Shown here one piece after another: positions 45,301-51,067 of a stretch of DNA of 64,000 nt. Origin of the DNA: Psococerastis gibbosa (lineage: Eukaryota; Arthropoda; Insecta; Psocodea; Psocidae); assembly GCA_963971405.1 (NCBI GenBank), contig OZ020490.1, positions 3,658,001-3,722,000 on the forward strand, read 5' to 3'. Every line of letters begins with the position of its first letter. The first letter of the stretch is position 1. The notes under the pieces were generated by a model, which was given only the letters and a program-made list of their open reading frames with translations, did not search any database and was not told the DNA's origin. The translations under genes and the position numbers were made by a program.

Positions 45301-46856
45301 CGGACCCCCTCCCCTTAATATTTGCAATGTACACTTGATAGAATGGAGTTTTAAATATATTGAGGTTACCTCACCTCCGGTGACGTCAGTTGGAACCCCC
45401 CCCCCCCCAATAAAAAAATTTCTGGCTACAATGGCTACAATCTGTGCCAGGTTGCAGAGTTCTGTAGGAGAGATGCGACATTCGCTCCTGCCAATTTATT
45501 TATTTATTTATTATGTGGCACATATCTATATAGTTTCTTGGAGGTCCTACGCTCATTCCCAGCATTTTTATGGTTAGGCAACTAGCATAGTATTCCTATG
45601 CCGTTATGAGAAATGCATCAGGTTGTGTTGGATGTTTTCCCATTTATACGTTATTATGAGGAAAGCTGTGTGATGGTTGAAATTTTCGATTTCGCTATTT
45701 TGAGGTCACTGGAACCCAAAAAAGACAAGTAGTTTTCGAAATGTCTGTCTGTCTGTTCGTCAATTTGTGGACATAAATGAAGTTTGTCATGTAAATTCAA
45801 AAAAGTCATGTCTCGGGATAATTTTTTTCGGCTAACTCAATTATTGGGGGGCCTTGCCCTCCAAAAACTACAAGACGGCTAAACATTTTTATAACAAAAA
45901 ATAGCTGCAGCGATTTCTTTTAAATTCATGATGGTATTGTAGTCGTTATTAACATAAACAACCCCAACTGGTCTCTTGCCCGTTGATAGTTTGGTCGTGG
46001 TGGCAAAAAAAAAATGACAGACTCAATTTTCATGAAAATGACTAAAACAAATTGTTTAAGGAACTTATTGATCGATGCTTTCTAACTTCATAAATACAGT
46101 AACAAAACGGTACAGGTTGCTTTCCCAAGCAAATTTTAGGTTTCGAATAAAAAAATTATTATTATTAATAAAGCACAACTTTTAAATCGGCCAACGGCCT
46201 TACCATGTTGAATCCATGAGAGCAGGGCATGTTTCAAACTGCGGCAAACATGGTAGTGTGCACAGCGTTGGCAGGGGGACATAGTGGGATATGATAACGT
46301 GCTGAGACTACACCAGTCACTTTATGTGCGTGTTGAGTCCTGGTCACCTCCGAATTAATCGTGTGACTTTACCATGTTCCCCAAGTGGTTTGGAATCCAC
46401 AATAATCCACTATAACCACCCTGTCCGTCAACTCCCCTTCTCCCCGAGGTGAAAGAGTCTGCCCTTAGGGTGCCTCAAGTTAAAAACAGACTCACTCCCC
46501 CCGCCAGGCTGACAGGGTTGCTTAAAGCCGAAATGCCGAAAGCAGGCGTTGGAAACAACATCAACTTTTAGTTGATTAATATTTCTTTTTTCCAGGCTCA
46601 ATGTGCTTCTCTTCGTATCACCGACTGTGAACAACTTCTTCGGGAGTGGTCCAGGGAAGCTGTTCTTCGGGACGATATCTGTACCACACAGTGCGGCTTC
46701 CTCCTCAGGGACTCAGTAACCCAGTCCTCTGGCAGTGACATTTCCTTCACCACTAGACAACCTGGCAAACCTAGGAAGATTTCTTCAATAATTCCCGATT
46801 TGGTACCACCGCCTCCTAGACGCCGGTTTAAAATTTCCGCGTTTTTGAGAAAGTAA
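16884..46856 (+). CDS. Double-domain animal haem peroxidase (gene-level model)
   Basis: Spliced model: 16884-17102, 28154-28312, 28787-28906, 29462-29591, 29990-30058, 30427-30757, 30991-31193, 31595-31873, 32172-32335, 32571-32706, 33120-33430, 33857-34030, 34507-34683, 34975-35181, 36196-36450, 37100-37272, 37448-37601, 38477-38738, 42350-42496, 45087-45237, 46596-46856, with a possible signal-peptide exon at 8618-8694. Every junction has GT/AG and codon phase is continuous to a TAA stop, giving about 1,385 residues. Seen: two peroxidase repeats (roughly residues 70-560 and 690-1255) and a cysteine-rich tail. Family knowledge: animal haem peroxidases (peroxidasin, chorion peroxidase, peroxinectin) oxidise substrates with H2O2 outside the cell. 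Two-domain insect homologues of similar length exist (Drosophila CG10211 type, from memory). Inference: an extracellular matrix or cuticle enzyme with an active C-terminal and an inactive N-terminal domain. Introns hold many transposons, yet no exon is broken. Confidence 0.9.
17140..17640 (+). pseudogene. Three tandem decayed copies of the domain-1 opening exon
   Basis: Copies lie at about 17145-17281, 17315-17450 and 17488-17632, at a spacing of about 170-185 bp from the real exon. The first still reads CPPSKYR, GMCNNVRQPMWG and LRLLPPH but has TAA where the real exon has the Tyr codon before SDG. The second has lost its frame inside the CNN region. The third has TAA directly after CPPSK. 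Intron pieces (gtttgtgcttag, ggtaag-like) are repeated too, so whole exon-plus-flank units were duplicated. Further fragments resembling the unit start occur near 17665-17690. Confidence 0.8.
18360..18750 (+). repeat. (GTT)n-rich tract with internal duplication
   Basis: Interrupted GTT/GCT triplets for about 390 bp, with GTAATTTTTATTGTTGATATTTAGG repeated in two units (near 18538 and 18600). The flanks also repeat: 18170-18300 resembles 18940-19060 (GGGACATTC, CCATGGATATATTTCGAATT). Open frames through the tract on both strands are low-complexity artefacts. Confidence 0.8.
19205..19640. mobile_element. Long inverted-repeat element
   Basis: The left arm (GTGTCGAGTCCTGGTCAC ... AATCAGGAGGTCCACCCTGT) and right arm (ACAGGGTGGACCTCCTGATT ... 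GTGACCAGGACTCGACAC) pair over about 100 bp. Solo relatives of an arm lie at 7100-7195, 41945-42100 (-) and 46185-46420. Confidence 0.75.
20437..20670 (+). mobile_element. tRNA-derived SINE
   Basis: The + strand copy of the family: TGTCAGGACATTTTCAGTAG, degenerate B box TGTTCAGTCCCACAC, CTCCGCCAGGTTGGCTTAGC, AACAAAAAGTCC, and a TTTA-repeat tail. Truncated relatives lie near 13155-13200 and 60600-60690. Confidence 0.75.
20714..20887. mobile_element. Non-autonomous hAT MITE
   Basis: Ends CTGAGACGGATCCAGCC and CAGTATCCGCCCTTG. Flanks are GTAGCAGC and GTTGCAGC (7 of 8). The interior (GGGTAGTTGTGTGTCAAAAT ... TTTTTTGGGGGGGAGGGC) matches the element at 58126. Confidence 0.75.
21081..21180 (+). mobile_element. 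tRNA-like SINE, second family
   Basis: A-box-like GGCTTAGCCCAGTTGGTAAA, B box GGTTCGAGATGC, then AAATAAAAGAATTTTTT. A relative at about 9675-9755 has TAGGTGGTAAAGAGC, GGTTTGAAATTC and ATAAAAGAATTTTTTATTGG. They do not end in CCA and lack a clean cloverleaf, so they are SINE heads and not tRNA genes. Confidence 0.6.
21262..21519 (+). mobile_element. One-armed family F foldback with an insertion
   Basis: It begins TTAGGCGGGGTTTCCACCGACC and CTCTCATTGCAGAATGCAC, then ACGTTGACG. It is broken by an oligo-T start and about 180 bp of unrelated DNA ending in a CTT run, and resumes GATACGTTGACGTGGTAGCAGA. The second arm is missing; a full element follows directly. Confidence 0.6.
21520..21763. mobile_element. 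Foldback MITE with MADF-like loop (family F)
   Basis: Tips GGCGGGGTTTCCACCGACC and GGTCGGTGGAAACCCTGCC. The loop on the + strand opens ATGGCGTCATGGGATATG and reads MASWDMLSANILIDFYKKKN. This looks like the start of a MADF DNA-binding domain (W....LI..Y), of a type carried by PIF/Harbinger elements. Confidence 0.8.
21901..22505 (-). mobile_element. LINE reverse-transcriptase C-terminus, frameshifted
   Basis: Two overlapping - strand frames encode MEGWTLTQAMENRISAFEIW, KCRRILRISWRDRVLNAEVL and then KRKLTYFGHVMRDEKYR. This is the conserved end of the RT region in many invertebrate LINEs (Y/M..E.WT......R..AFE.W..RR.L.I.W...K..YFGH..R). At least one frameshift separates them. The + strand open frames here are shadows. 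Confidence 0.82.
22875..23365 (+). repeat. Tandem duplication with (GTT)n
   Basis: The unit GCCAAAACTCAGTGGGTAAA ... CTACTTCTTTAACTACCTGT ... CATCAGGTTGTTCTTATTG plus a GTT/GCT tract occurs twice, and a third start precedes the LINE fragment at 23365. Confidence 0.8.
23365..24035 (-). mobile_element. LINE reverse-transcriptase C-terminus, degenerate
   Basis: On the - strand 23850-23960 reads YKQVIRPCMLYGAECWAVRK and HKIHEAEMRMLRRSCGVTP before a stop. Separate stretches match other LINE ends, including a second family at 23370-23500 like 21901. Open frames on the + strand (up to 210 codons) are antisense artefacts. Confidence 0.75.
24430..26800. other. Large intron segment, mostly unassigned
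   Basis: Holds a dispersed repeat (24890-25045), GGTCCAATAAAGTCATT with an ATTC tail at 25472-25500 (probable LINE 3' end), a SINE-like head near 25790 and the MITE 25878-26288. Two direct copies of TTGCCTATTAGCAAAAGCAATCC or its complement lie at 25108 and 25337. No exon was recognised. Confidence 0.5.
25878..26288. mobile_element. MITE with TTGTCCATTAATCACGTGAT ends
   Basis: Left end GGGGTTGTCCATTAATCACG and right end TTAATGGACCAACAAG are imperfect inverted repeats. Inner CCCCTCCC tracts and CACGTGAT strings recur. This end sequence type is widespread in invertebrate genomes (from memory). Confidence 0.6.
27133..27315. mobile_element. Non-autonomous hAT MITE
   Basis: Ends CATGGCCGTAGCCAAGG and CTGGCTACGGCCTTG. 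Flanks are CTTCCCTC and CTTCCCCC (7 of 8). It has C runs of about 20 and 16 inside. It sits within a (CTGT)n-family repeat that resumes after it. Confidence 0.82.
27418..27510 (+). mobile_element. LINE ORF end
   Basis: The frame DLQETGLSRKDTQDRTIWKR then HSSAADPP and a stop matches the usual last residues of a LINE ORF2 (DR..W......DPP). Only this end is present. Confidence 0.6.
28154..28312 (+). CDS. Peroxidase exon: domain 1, lost distal-haem site
   Basis: Acceptor cttattttgcag, donor attcag|gtatct, phase 1 in and out. It encodes GISMPIEYAEGPLPSVAALS and then VWGELLQKDVASTFNS. The second motif aligns to FAQFLDHDITFTPVH of domain 2. The calcium/haem-linking Asp becomes Gln and the distal catalytic His becomes Lys, so this site should not work as a peroxidase. 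Confidence 0.88.
28787..28906 (+). CDS. Peroxidase exon: domain 1, Cys-rich segment
   Basis: Acceptor tatttcag, donor tttg|gtaaga, phase 1. It encodes AKCCSELPNERQQECMPML and CKEYTRSLPAMKDCKFG. The cysteine pattern matches the corresponding domain-2 exon at 34507 (CDSALTVHPECMPI ... CMAFMRSLPG), so the disulphide scaffold is kept although the active site is not. Confidence 0.86.
29462..29591 (+). CDS. Peroxidase exon: domain 1, SSYIDGSDLYG
   Basis: Acceptor attctttcag, donor ccag|gttaat, phase 1 in and 2 out. It encodes EQREQMNLASSYIDGSDLYG and then LSSLRAHSGGHVNIENCS. The motif REQ.N..SSY.DGS.LYG is a hallmark of animal haem peroxidases. Confidence 0.9.
29990..30058 (+). CDS. Peroxidase exon: domain 1, short PEC exon
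   Basis: A 69-bp exon that is easy to miss. It has acceptor caccttcag and donor caca|gtacca, and reads SKPVGVENFPECKIFPSSR then HTTTQ. It aligns with LLPTSPNHPECKAPSGQ of domain 2 and restores a segment that would otherwise be missing. Both neighbouring phases (2 and 2) fit. The donor is weak, so an exon-skipped isoform, also in frame, is possible. Confidence 0.7.
30427..30757 (+). CDS. Peroxidase exon: domain 1, lost Arg/Glu and proximal His
   Basis: Acceptor cttattccag, donor cctcg|gtaaga, phase 2 in and 0 out. It encodes CKKGTPLAALYTTLLHHHN, then AHWEDDRLFHEARRILVAE and IQHITMTEFLPVVLG, which are family-typical. In an ungapped alignment with domain 2 the catalytic Arg and haem-linking Glu (GDGRASEQ) are absent. 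Near its end NEIAVSVLPVFKTMV replaces NEFAAAAFRIGHSLL, so the proximal haem-ligand His is Lys. Confidence 0.9.
30991..31193 (+). CDS. Peroxidase exon: domain 1, RARDHG exon
   Basis: Acceptor aacatttcag, donor atgg|gtttgt, phase 0 in and 2 out. It encodes AMTIENLVGSPARMPNVAAE followed by DIHRARDHGIPPYQKYWAMC. The R.RDHG.P.Y motif is highly conserved in the superfamily and is kept even in this inactive domain. Confidence 0.9.
31295..31390 (+). mobile_element. tRNA-like SINE fragment in a peroxidase intron
   Basis: B box GTAGGTTCGAATCCCGTC followed by TTTTCTATTTCCTCTTATTTTC. A similar head and tail at about 25790-25865 reads GGGTTCGAGTCTCGCC then TTTTCCTATATCC. Only the 3' half of the promoter is clear. 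Confidence 0.5.
31595..31873 (+). CDS. Peroxidase exon: domain 1, GPTFGCIFARQ / DRFWYEN
   Basis: Acceptor attttcag, donor attt|gtaagt, phase 2 in and out. It encodes LTVGALQETPAKGAAFGPTF, then GCIFARQLLRTRSGDRFWYE and a LSQLRALRRVSLASILCNG helix. This is the normal C-terminal core of a peroxidase domain. Confidence 0.9.
32172..32335 (+). CDS. Peroxidase exon: inter-domain linker I
   Basis: Acceptor ttgattcag, donor agtc|gtatgt, phase 2 in and 1 out. It starts SDIGCDLHPKLDLTAWKE, equivalent to the PD.DL.AW motif that closes a peroxidase domain. A charged, probably helical stretch follows (AVQRAEADVAARRNEEYNR) and leads into domain 2. Confidence 0.82.
32571..32706 (+). CDS. Peroxidase exon: inter-domain linker II
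   Basis: Acceptor attttgacag, donor aaaa|gtaagt, phase 1 in and 2 out. It encodes PVGIAAAFNKARVEALNLAN and LLYEYATEELMSSLQK. This is a helical linker without catalytic motifs, and it fits both neighbours in phase. Confidence 0.8.
33120..33430 (+). CDS. Peroxidase exon: start of domain 2
   Basis: Acceptor catttacag, donor aatg|gtaaga, phase 2 in and 1 out. After a basic stretch (LRRRRRQIFDPSG) and a proline-rich linker it encodes PFRTHSGYCNNLKKPHLGKS followed by FARLLPPAYENG. This is the same domain-opening motif as the exon at 16884, confirming an internal duplication. Confidence 0.92.
33857..34030 (+). CDS. Peroxidase exon: domain 2, distal His
   Basis: Acceptor tatttcag, donor aaag|gtaaaa, phase 1. 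It encodes GLPLPSPRLVSTMIH and MQFAQFLDHDITFTPVH. The LDHD motif carries the distal catalytic His and the Asp that binds calcium and links haem in this family. All are present, in contrast to domain 1. Confidence 0.95.
34507..34683 (+). CDS. Peroxidase exon: domain 2, Cys-rich segment
   Basis: Acceptor catttttcag, donor ttgg|gtatgt, phase 1. It encodes DCRSCDSALTVHPECMPIPI and STGARVCMAFMRSLPGQQQ. Conserved cysteines and the C..F.RS.P signature match the superfamily. Confidence 0.92.
34975..35181 (+). CDS. Peroxidase exon: domain 2, REQINQNSAFIDAAHIYG
   Basis: Acceptor tgtatttcag, donor gctg|gtgagt, phase 1. It encodes PREQINQNSAFIDAAHIYGE, LRSGFGGRMNVTRHPVVG and HPECKAPSGQCFIAG. It leads directly into the catalytic-Arg exon. 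Confidence 0.93.
36196..36450 (+). CDS. Peroxidase exon: domain 2, catalytic Arg and Glu
   Basis: Acceptor aaattttatag, donor aagg|gtaaga, phase 1. It encodes GDGRASEQPALTTIHTIFMR, then EHNRIAEGLHAINSHWDDE and WQHMVFNEFLPRILGW. The Arg in GRASEQ is the distal catalytic Arg and the Glu is the usual haem-linked residue. Both are intact. Confidence 0.95.
37100..37272 (+). CDS. Peroxidase exon: domain 2, proximal haem-ligand His
   Basis: Acceptor tttattgcag, donor ataag|gttagt, phase 1 in and 0 out. It encodes NPNVVNEFAAAAFRIGHSLL and RPHIPRM. FR.GHS.. holds the proximal His that coordinates haem iron. Confidence 0.95.
37448..37601 (+). CDS. Peroxidase exon: domain 2, NHLFED / LAALNIQRG
   Basis: Acceptor tatttccag, donor cgag|gtatta, phase 0 in and 1 out. 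It encodes PVETLDQFITGEITNHLFED and GIDLAALNIQRG. DL.A.NIQRGRDH is one of the best-conserved peroxidase motifs; it is split here between this exon and the one at 38477. Confidence 0.94.
38018..38400 (+). pseudogene. Two decayed tandem copies of the RDH exon
   Basis: Two partial copies of the exon at 38477 lie just upstream, at about 38025-38150 and 38264-38400. The second still begins GTCGTGACAACGCCATTC and reads RDNAILSFNDYRAVC before a TGA in place of the AACCTCAAGCGTGCC region. The first has insertions near the start and keeps CNFKCATTFDVL. The DNA after the copies (cttcagagaat) is repeated as well, so the duplication includes intron. They lack complete frames and are unlikely to be used. 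Confidence 0.75.
38477..38738 (+). CDS. Peroxidase exon: domain 2, GRDHAIRSYNDYR and GPTFACII
   Basis: Acceptor acatttttag, donor tttg|gtaagt, phase 1 in and 2 out. It encodes GRDHAIRSYNDYRAVC, then IYATVDDIDLFPGGMSERPV and GPTFACIIAIQFRQLRKCDR. All are hallmark segments of an active peroxidase. It is the last and only intact member of a three-copy exon array. Confidence 0.95.
38809..39040 (+). mobile_element. LINE C-terminal fragment in a peroxidase intron
   Basis: Open frame with CTYCGLMEGSLEHLFMTCPS and NVPRSVLFNKL. This is the C..C...EG.LEHLF..CP knuckle typical of LINE ORF2 ends. The upstream part is absent. Confidence 0.72.
39490..40050 (+). repeat. Direct repeat flanking a foldback MITE
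   Basis: GGCCAACTCTCTCATTCATT, TTTCCCGCCAAATT, ATGTCAATG and ATTGAACAGTCT appear in the same order at 39508-39640 and 39900-40010, with the MITE 39691-39888 between them. Confidence 0.75.
39691..39888. mobile_element. Foldback MITE, TAA target (family F)
   Basis: Arms GGCGGGTATTCCACTGGTCA and TGACCAGTGGAATACCCGCC are perfect, with inner GTTGGTAGCAGACC and ATGGTAGCAGACTC and TAA on both sides. It separates two copies of a roughly 150-190-bp direct repeat (39500-39690 and 39895-40050). Confidence 0.88.
41187..41443. repeat. Short inverted repeat in a peroxidase intron
   Basis: GAGGAGCTTGGTTACAAACG with GTGGCCAACTCC pairs with GGAGTTGGCCATGTTTGTAA and ACAGCCTCCTC. It may be a small foldback MITE; no target duplication was found. 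Confidence 0.55.
42350..42496 (+). CDS. Peroxidase exon: domain 2 C-terminal helix
   Basis: Acceptor atttctgtttcag, donor ttttt|gtaagt, phase 2. It encodes WHETENPVTKFTEAQLLEIK and SKVLCENMDHRGDIQRSALD. It is the usual FW.E....FT..QL.EI.K..L...LC domain end. A 3.6-kb intron of repeats precedes it. The donor and the 15 bases before it are directly duplicated downstream (see the tandem-donor entry). Confidence 0.94.
42482..42525 (+). repeat. Direct duplication of a splice donor
   Basis: The 22-base string that spans the exon end and its donor (cctagcccctttttgtaagt plus 2 bases) occurs twice in a row, at about 42482-42503 and 42504-42525. Use of the second donor would place an in-frame TAA just after PSPFL, so only the first gives full-length protein. 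Confidence 0.85.
42815..43290 (-). mobile_element. LINE RNase H / zinc-knuckle fragment
   Basis: About 150 open codons on the - strand encode LKVAEYWTSLPGLRQAKML, RRHLRVITGFLSGHCNLNGH and ACRFCNEGAEDPEHILLHCD. These are the RNase H end and the C..C....E...H.L..C knuckle. It is 5'-truncated and still open, so relatively young. Confidence 0.85.
43555..43985. mobile_element. Decayed hAT-type MITE split by a SINE
   Basis: The left part (GGAGGGGTAGTTGTGG, ACAAAATAGAATAAA) and right part (TTTTTTGGAGGGCAGCTACC, GATCCGTCCATG) together match the 58126 subfamily. A 270-bp SINE separates them. Confidence 0.6.
43620..43889 (-). mobile_element. tRNA-derived SINE with 11-bp target duplication
   Basis: Read on the - strand, the head has a polymerase III A-box-like TGGCGTAGAGGTAACGAC and a B box GGTTCGAGTCCC, and it ends in an A/T-rich tail. 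TTAGTAGTATC flanks both sides (43609-43619 and 43890-43900). Target duplication plus tail indicates retroposition. Confidence 0.85.
44252..44683. mobile_element. Foldback MITE with shared loop, inserted beside a LINE end (family F)
   Basis: Tips GGCAGCTATTCCACTTGTCA and TGACAAGTGGAATAGCCGGC, with TAA on both sides. The loop has AGACGACGCCATTGTTTAAT and ATGATTATTGATCAAGTTTA, matching the loops at 10462 and 21520 although the arms differ. Confidence 0.82.
44687..44880 (+). mobile_element. LINE ORF2 terminus
   Basis: Encodes IIEGTVEGTDRRGRPKKEFM, DQLKEEAGAQTYQELKRTE and GVAANQSLRF, then a stop. Relatives are at 50355-50530 (-; EGTNRRGRPKKEFIDKLKED) and 8795-8900 (+; LKRKVQDRVIWKMIC). A family F foldback abuts its 5' side. 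Confidence 0.78.
45087..45237 (+). CDS. Peroxidase exon: domain end and VWC-like start
   Basis: Acceptor ccttgtttcag, donor aaggg|gtaaga, phase 2 in and 0 out. It encodes NPRVPCHSIPDIDLGAWREG (domain-closing PDIDL.AW), then AGCNVNGRQLPIGGTAVPTP and CTSCVCTAQG. The C.V.G..LP.G.....PCT.CVC pattern resembles a von Willebrand C-type module. Confidence 0.92.
46596..46856 (+). CDS. Peroxidase last exon: Cys-rich tail and stop
   Basis: Acceptor tttttccag, phase 0, ends in TAA at 46854-46856. It encodes AQCASLRITDCEQLLREWSR and DDICTTQCGFLLRDS, completing the cysteine module. A low-complexity tail rich in Ser, Pro and basic residues follows (PDLVPPPPRRRFKISAFLRK). No AATAAA was found close behind; AT-rich DNA follows, so the polyadenylation site is not assigned. 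Confidence 0.92.
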   Translation, partial: AQCASLRITDCEQLLREWSREAVLRDDICTTQCGFLLRDSVTQSSGSDISFTTRQPGKPRKISSIIPDLVPPPPRRRFKISAFLRK

Positions 46857-47156
46857 CCTAGGGAGCCATTAAGACTGAATATTTTTAAGATTCTCCGATA
46901 CCTGACCGGATATTGTTGTAAATACTATTTTATTTAGTTTGTTGTTTTTTTATTGAGAGGAATTTCCTGTGATAAGGACTTGTGAAAATACTAGATTAAG
47001 TTATTGTACCTACTTTGGTAGTAACTCGTGCGGAAATTTGGAGTTTGTTTTTCTTGGTTTACTTTACCCATTATGAATAAGTCTATAATTTATACTGATT
47101 GGCTTTTTTGAATGGCATACCTTATTACGTATCAATTTGTTTTGTAGTGATGACCC

Positions 47157-48022
47157 CATTGGCGTAAATAGGGGGTCCTGGGAAGGGCATAGCCCCCCCC
47201 CCCCCCAGGATTTCTGGTGACAAAGACGTTATGGAGGCTAAAGGCATAGTATCCACAATGACGAAAGGGAAATTAATTCTTAGCATGCTTATTTTATATA
47301 AAAAATCATTATGAAAAAAATCAACATACCGGTATGGACCAAGTACTTTCACAAAAAATATATTACCTACTCAAAATAATTAAAACCCCAATACTTCAGA
47401 CCTATTTTTTGCAAACTTTTTCCCCGGGGGTGACCCCCGGGCCCCCATGAGTGGTAGGCTTATGCTTATTCCTCGGTAATATCTCAACTGTACTGCTTCC
47501 AAAATGAGTAAAACCTCACTAATTTGGGCCTTTTTATCAATTTTTTCTCCGGGGGAGACCACCTGCCCCCCCTTTCTCCAGGGTATAAAATGCTCAAAAC
47601 CTCACTAATTTCGGCCCATTTATCAATTTTTTTCTCCGGGGGATTTATTTATTTATGTAAATCCGCCCCCGGTACCACTACCTACATTTTGAACAGGTTC
47701 GGCAATTTAGCCGTCATGCATATAGAGAATGAGACGACTTGGTCGCTGAGCGTGTCAGAAAAAAAAAATTCAGGAGACTAAAAACAATTTTTTTTTTAAT
47801 TTTTAAAATTTCGAAAACAAAAGTTTACTAGGCCTATTTAGTTTTTTTTGTTTTACTGAATTTGTTAGTTTAGTGTATAATTTATTTCATACATATAAAA
47901 AAAAATAATAATAAAGTCATATAATTTACTAGGCATACTGCAGAAGTGAAAGAGTAATGAACCCAACTCTTGGGGTCCTAAAGCCCACCCCCTTCCAGAA
48001 ATTTCGGGAATTTACGCCAATG
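47157..48022. mobile_element. Non-autonomous hAT MITE, long form
   Basis: Ends CATTGGCGTAAATAGG and GGAATTTACGCCAATG. Flanks are GATGACCC and GATGACCA (7 of 8). The inside shares the CCCCCGGGGGTGACCCCCGG blocks with the elements at 6118 and 49060. A short (TTTA)-containing insert lies near 47640-47700. Confidence 0.85.
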
Positions 48023-48254
48023 GATGACCAATACGATATACAATAGAACTATTTATTATGGGTACTACTCTGTAGATTATAGTCGAATTAGGCCTATGTT
48101 TTCTAGCCTCATTTCAAGCCGTGAAATAATGCCCATTCTTAACGCTATTGTGACTGCAGTAGCCTAATCCGCTATAAAAGATGTTGCATTAAAAATTTTA
48201 GCCCATCATACTTGTTCTTTTCTTAGACGAAACCTACTCTACTATTATACAAAA

Positions 48255-48578
48255 CAGTGCCGGGTTTGGCCTTAGGGGGGCTCGTGGGCGGTAGGCCGGA
48301 ATTGTGTGAGGGTCTTTTCCAGGGCAGAAAAGCCACCCTTAAACGAATAGGCCTATTCCACTATCAATTATAAAATGGAGACACAGGATGCAAAATAGAA
48401 AAAGTCGATTAATCATTAATGTGTTCCAATTTCCAATTTCTAGCCAAATATTTCGACAAGTGTGTTTCATTTAGTTTTTTGATTTTTTAACCTCTTGTAA
48501 TTTTGTATTTTGTGGCTTTACGAGGGGGCCCTTTTTTTGTGGGGGGCCCTCCTGGCCCCATAGCCAAACCCGGCACTG
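48255..48578. mobile_element. Non-autonomous hAT MITE
   Basis: Ends CAGTGCCGGGTTTGGC and GCCAAACCCGGCACTG are perfect inverted repeats. Flanks are ATACAAAA and ATACAGAA (7 of 8). Confidence 0.88.
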
Positions 48579-48714
48579 ATACAGAACCGAAAAACCAAGT
48601 CACAATTAACAATGGAACTTTCTTGAACTTTCGCCAACAGTATCTACTGCATCTGTATTTATATATTATAGTCATGTGATGTAAGTTTCTTCATTATATG
48701 CTTCTTCTAGTGAG

Positions 48715-49000
48715 CATTGCTGACCAACATGGCAATTTGTACCTTTGAGACTGCTGCCCAGAAGAGGGAAGTTGTGCTCTTGTCAAACCACTGCTGCAGG
48801 GGTTTTAAACAGGTTGTTGTTCTTCAGTTCCTTTCGTGCCTCGTCACATGGTCGAAGTATGTTAGTTTCGGTTTCTTAACCGTCAGCGGAAACTCTGCTT
48901 CTGTATCCATTCGCACTAGGCTCTCAGTATTAGGGATATATCCAAGAAATGCCCATTATTCGTCTGTCCTATCCACATTTTTAGTCTTAAATATTTGGAA
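48715..49000 (-). mobile_element. LINE terminus fragment
   Basis: The DNA matches 21980-22330 in order (ATGGCAATTTGTACCTT, GAGACT, CAGAAGAGGGAAG, CACATGGTCGAAGTATGTTAG), that is, the same - strand LINE, with internal deletions. Confidence 0.72.
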
Positions 49001-49059
49001 TTTGTGTGAATGATATAGTTATATTGTATAATTCTTCATTGAAATAACATTTTCACCAC

Positions 49060-49662
49060 CAGTGGCGTAGCCAAGGGGAAGGGATCTGCCCCCCCCCCAA
49101 ATTTAGCAAAACAGCAAATTGTTCAGGTATTTATTTTAAAAAATTCCCCCGGGGAGACCCCGGCCCCCCGTTTCCAGTTTTGTCAATATAGTTACAAGTT
49201 ATCGTTTGCAAAGACAAAATTTTTTGCTGACAAACTATTTCAGGCCTATCTTTTAAATAACATTCCCCGGGGTAGCCCCCGGGGGCTACCCTTCTTAGCT
49301 GTAATATTCTTCACATGCAAAATATATATTTTGGGCATATTCTTAATCAAAATAATTCCCCCGGGGGAGACCCCCAGACCCCTCTTTCATGCAGTAGGCC
49401 TACTATTCTTTGGCTGTAAAACCAAAACGTTATTAGAATACGTTACAAGACGTACATAGGCCTACATCAAAATGTGTAAAACTCCACAATTTCAGGCCTA
49501 CTTTTTTTCTTCAAAAACCTGTCAAACCGTCAATGAGAACGGCTTTCCTCTTTTTCTTCTATTTAACGAAAATTGGGGGGGGGGGGCAAATTAAACACTG
49601 CTCCCTTCGAAAACTTATCTGGTAACATTTTAGTCTATTATTCTCTTCTTGCTACACCACTA
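49060..49662. mobile_element. Non-autonomous hAT MITE
   Basis: Ends CAGTGGCGTAGCC and GCTACACCACTA are imperfect inverted repeats. Flanks are TTCACCAC and TTCCCCAC (7 of 8). Three inner blocks carry CCCCGGGG-type palindromes. Confidence 0.8.
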
Positions 49663-50354
49663 TTCCCCACTGATGTATACTTATACAGTAGCCTATATCT
49701 CTGATTTCTAATATTGGTAGACTAGGTACTTTCTAATTTCTTCTTCTTCTTCCTTCCACTAAGTGAACTCAAATCACAATCACTAGTCACCTGTACCAAG
49801 TATTCCACAGCTTAGTACTACGAAAAAACATTATTTGTCCATTATAGACTCCAGCATACAAGAAGAAAGACTGGAAAGAGTAAAAATAATGTAACTTTTC
49901 TTAGAAGGACACCGTTGTAGTTTGCTATCTGATAAGCTAAGCATGCTAAAAAGTTTGTGTGCCGTGGTTTGGGTTCCCAGAAGTCTCCTTTGTTTACCTC
50001 ACGTGTACAGTAGCTTAGTGGGAGAACGAGCTATGTTTCAATTGGTTGGCAGAGTATTACCTGCCGTTTACGTTCTTAGTACTACTATTGGGAGTATGGT
50101 CACTATAGGTACAATGCCATTGATAGACCCAGACTGTCAGGAGCGCACTAAGGTTTTGGTATTTTTGATTTTTTAAGATTACGCAGTGCGGAGGAAAAAT
50201 ATGAAATAAATTGTAAGCTAAATTTTCATAATTTTTGGTGTGTAAATTTTAAACTTTACTGCTGTCAAAATGTGGATCCCCCTCTTTTTATAAAGGGGAT
50301 ATCTTTTAGTTATAGTTTACCCCTGGGACCTCTGTTTTCCTGTTCTTCTTATGA

Positions 50355-50530
50355 GGGGACGATCTCAACGATTGGTTGGCAGCAACTCCCCGCATGTATC
50401 ATCCTCCAGCTCTCTCGGCCCTGCGCCTTCCTCTTCAGCTGTTGGTACGTTCAAGCTCCTACGTCCTCCTTCAGTTTATCAATGAATTCCTTCTTCGGCC
50501 GCCCTCTTCTATTGGTTCCTTCCATAGTGT
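50355..50530 (-). mobile_element. LINE terminus fragment
   Basis: On the - strand EGTNRRGRPKKEFIDKLKED then a stop and TYQQLKRKA. It is homologous to 44687-44880. Its + strand open frames are shadows. Confidence 0.72.
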
Positions 50531-51067
50531 CTCTTCTACTTTTTATTGCCATCACCATTAAAGGACAGGAGAGAGTCTCAAGTGTTATCTAAGATATAGT
50601 GTTTAATTATTTTCTTAAAGCTACTGAGTGAACTAGCTGCCCTGATCTCCAATGGTGGGTGATTCCAGTGGCGAATCGATTATAATACCGTAGATTGCCC
50701 ATGTCTTGTGGTCTATTTATTCTTGTTTTTAATGAAAAGGTTCATTGCATACCAACAATTAAATGAATGTATCCAAATCCAATAGACCACTTCAGTCGCC
50801 TCTATAGGCTAGAGCCCGTGTCGAGTTACGGCACGTCTCCGATCGCATGGCGTGTAGAGACTCGCACCAGAACAAACACGCTACCACCTTGCCATCGAAA
50901 TCTTTGTCTGTAAATTCTAACCCTTACTGCCATCAAAATTCGTAAGCCCGCAGTCTAACATTGCACGGAATATACCCGTATAGGAATGTGACAAGTTGTA
51001 AACAAAAAAGTAGAATACAATTTCGTTGTGTTGACATTATTGTCTTAAATTGCGCAATAAATATTCA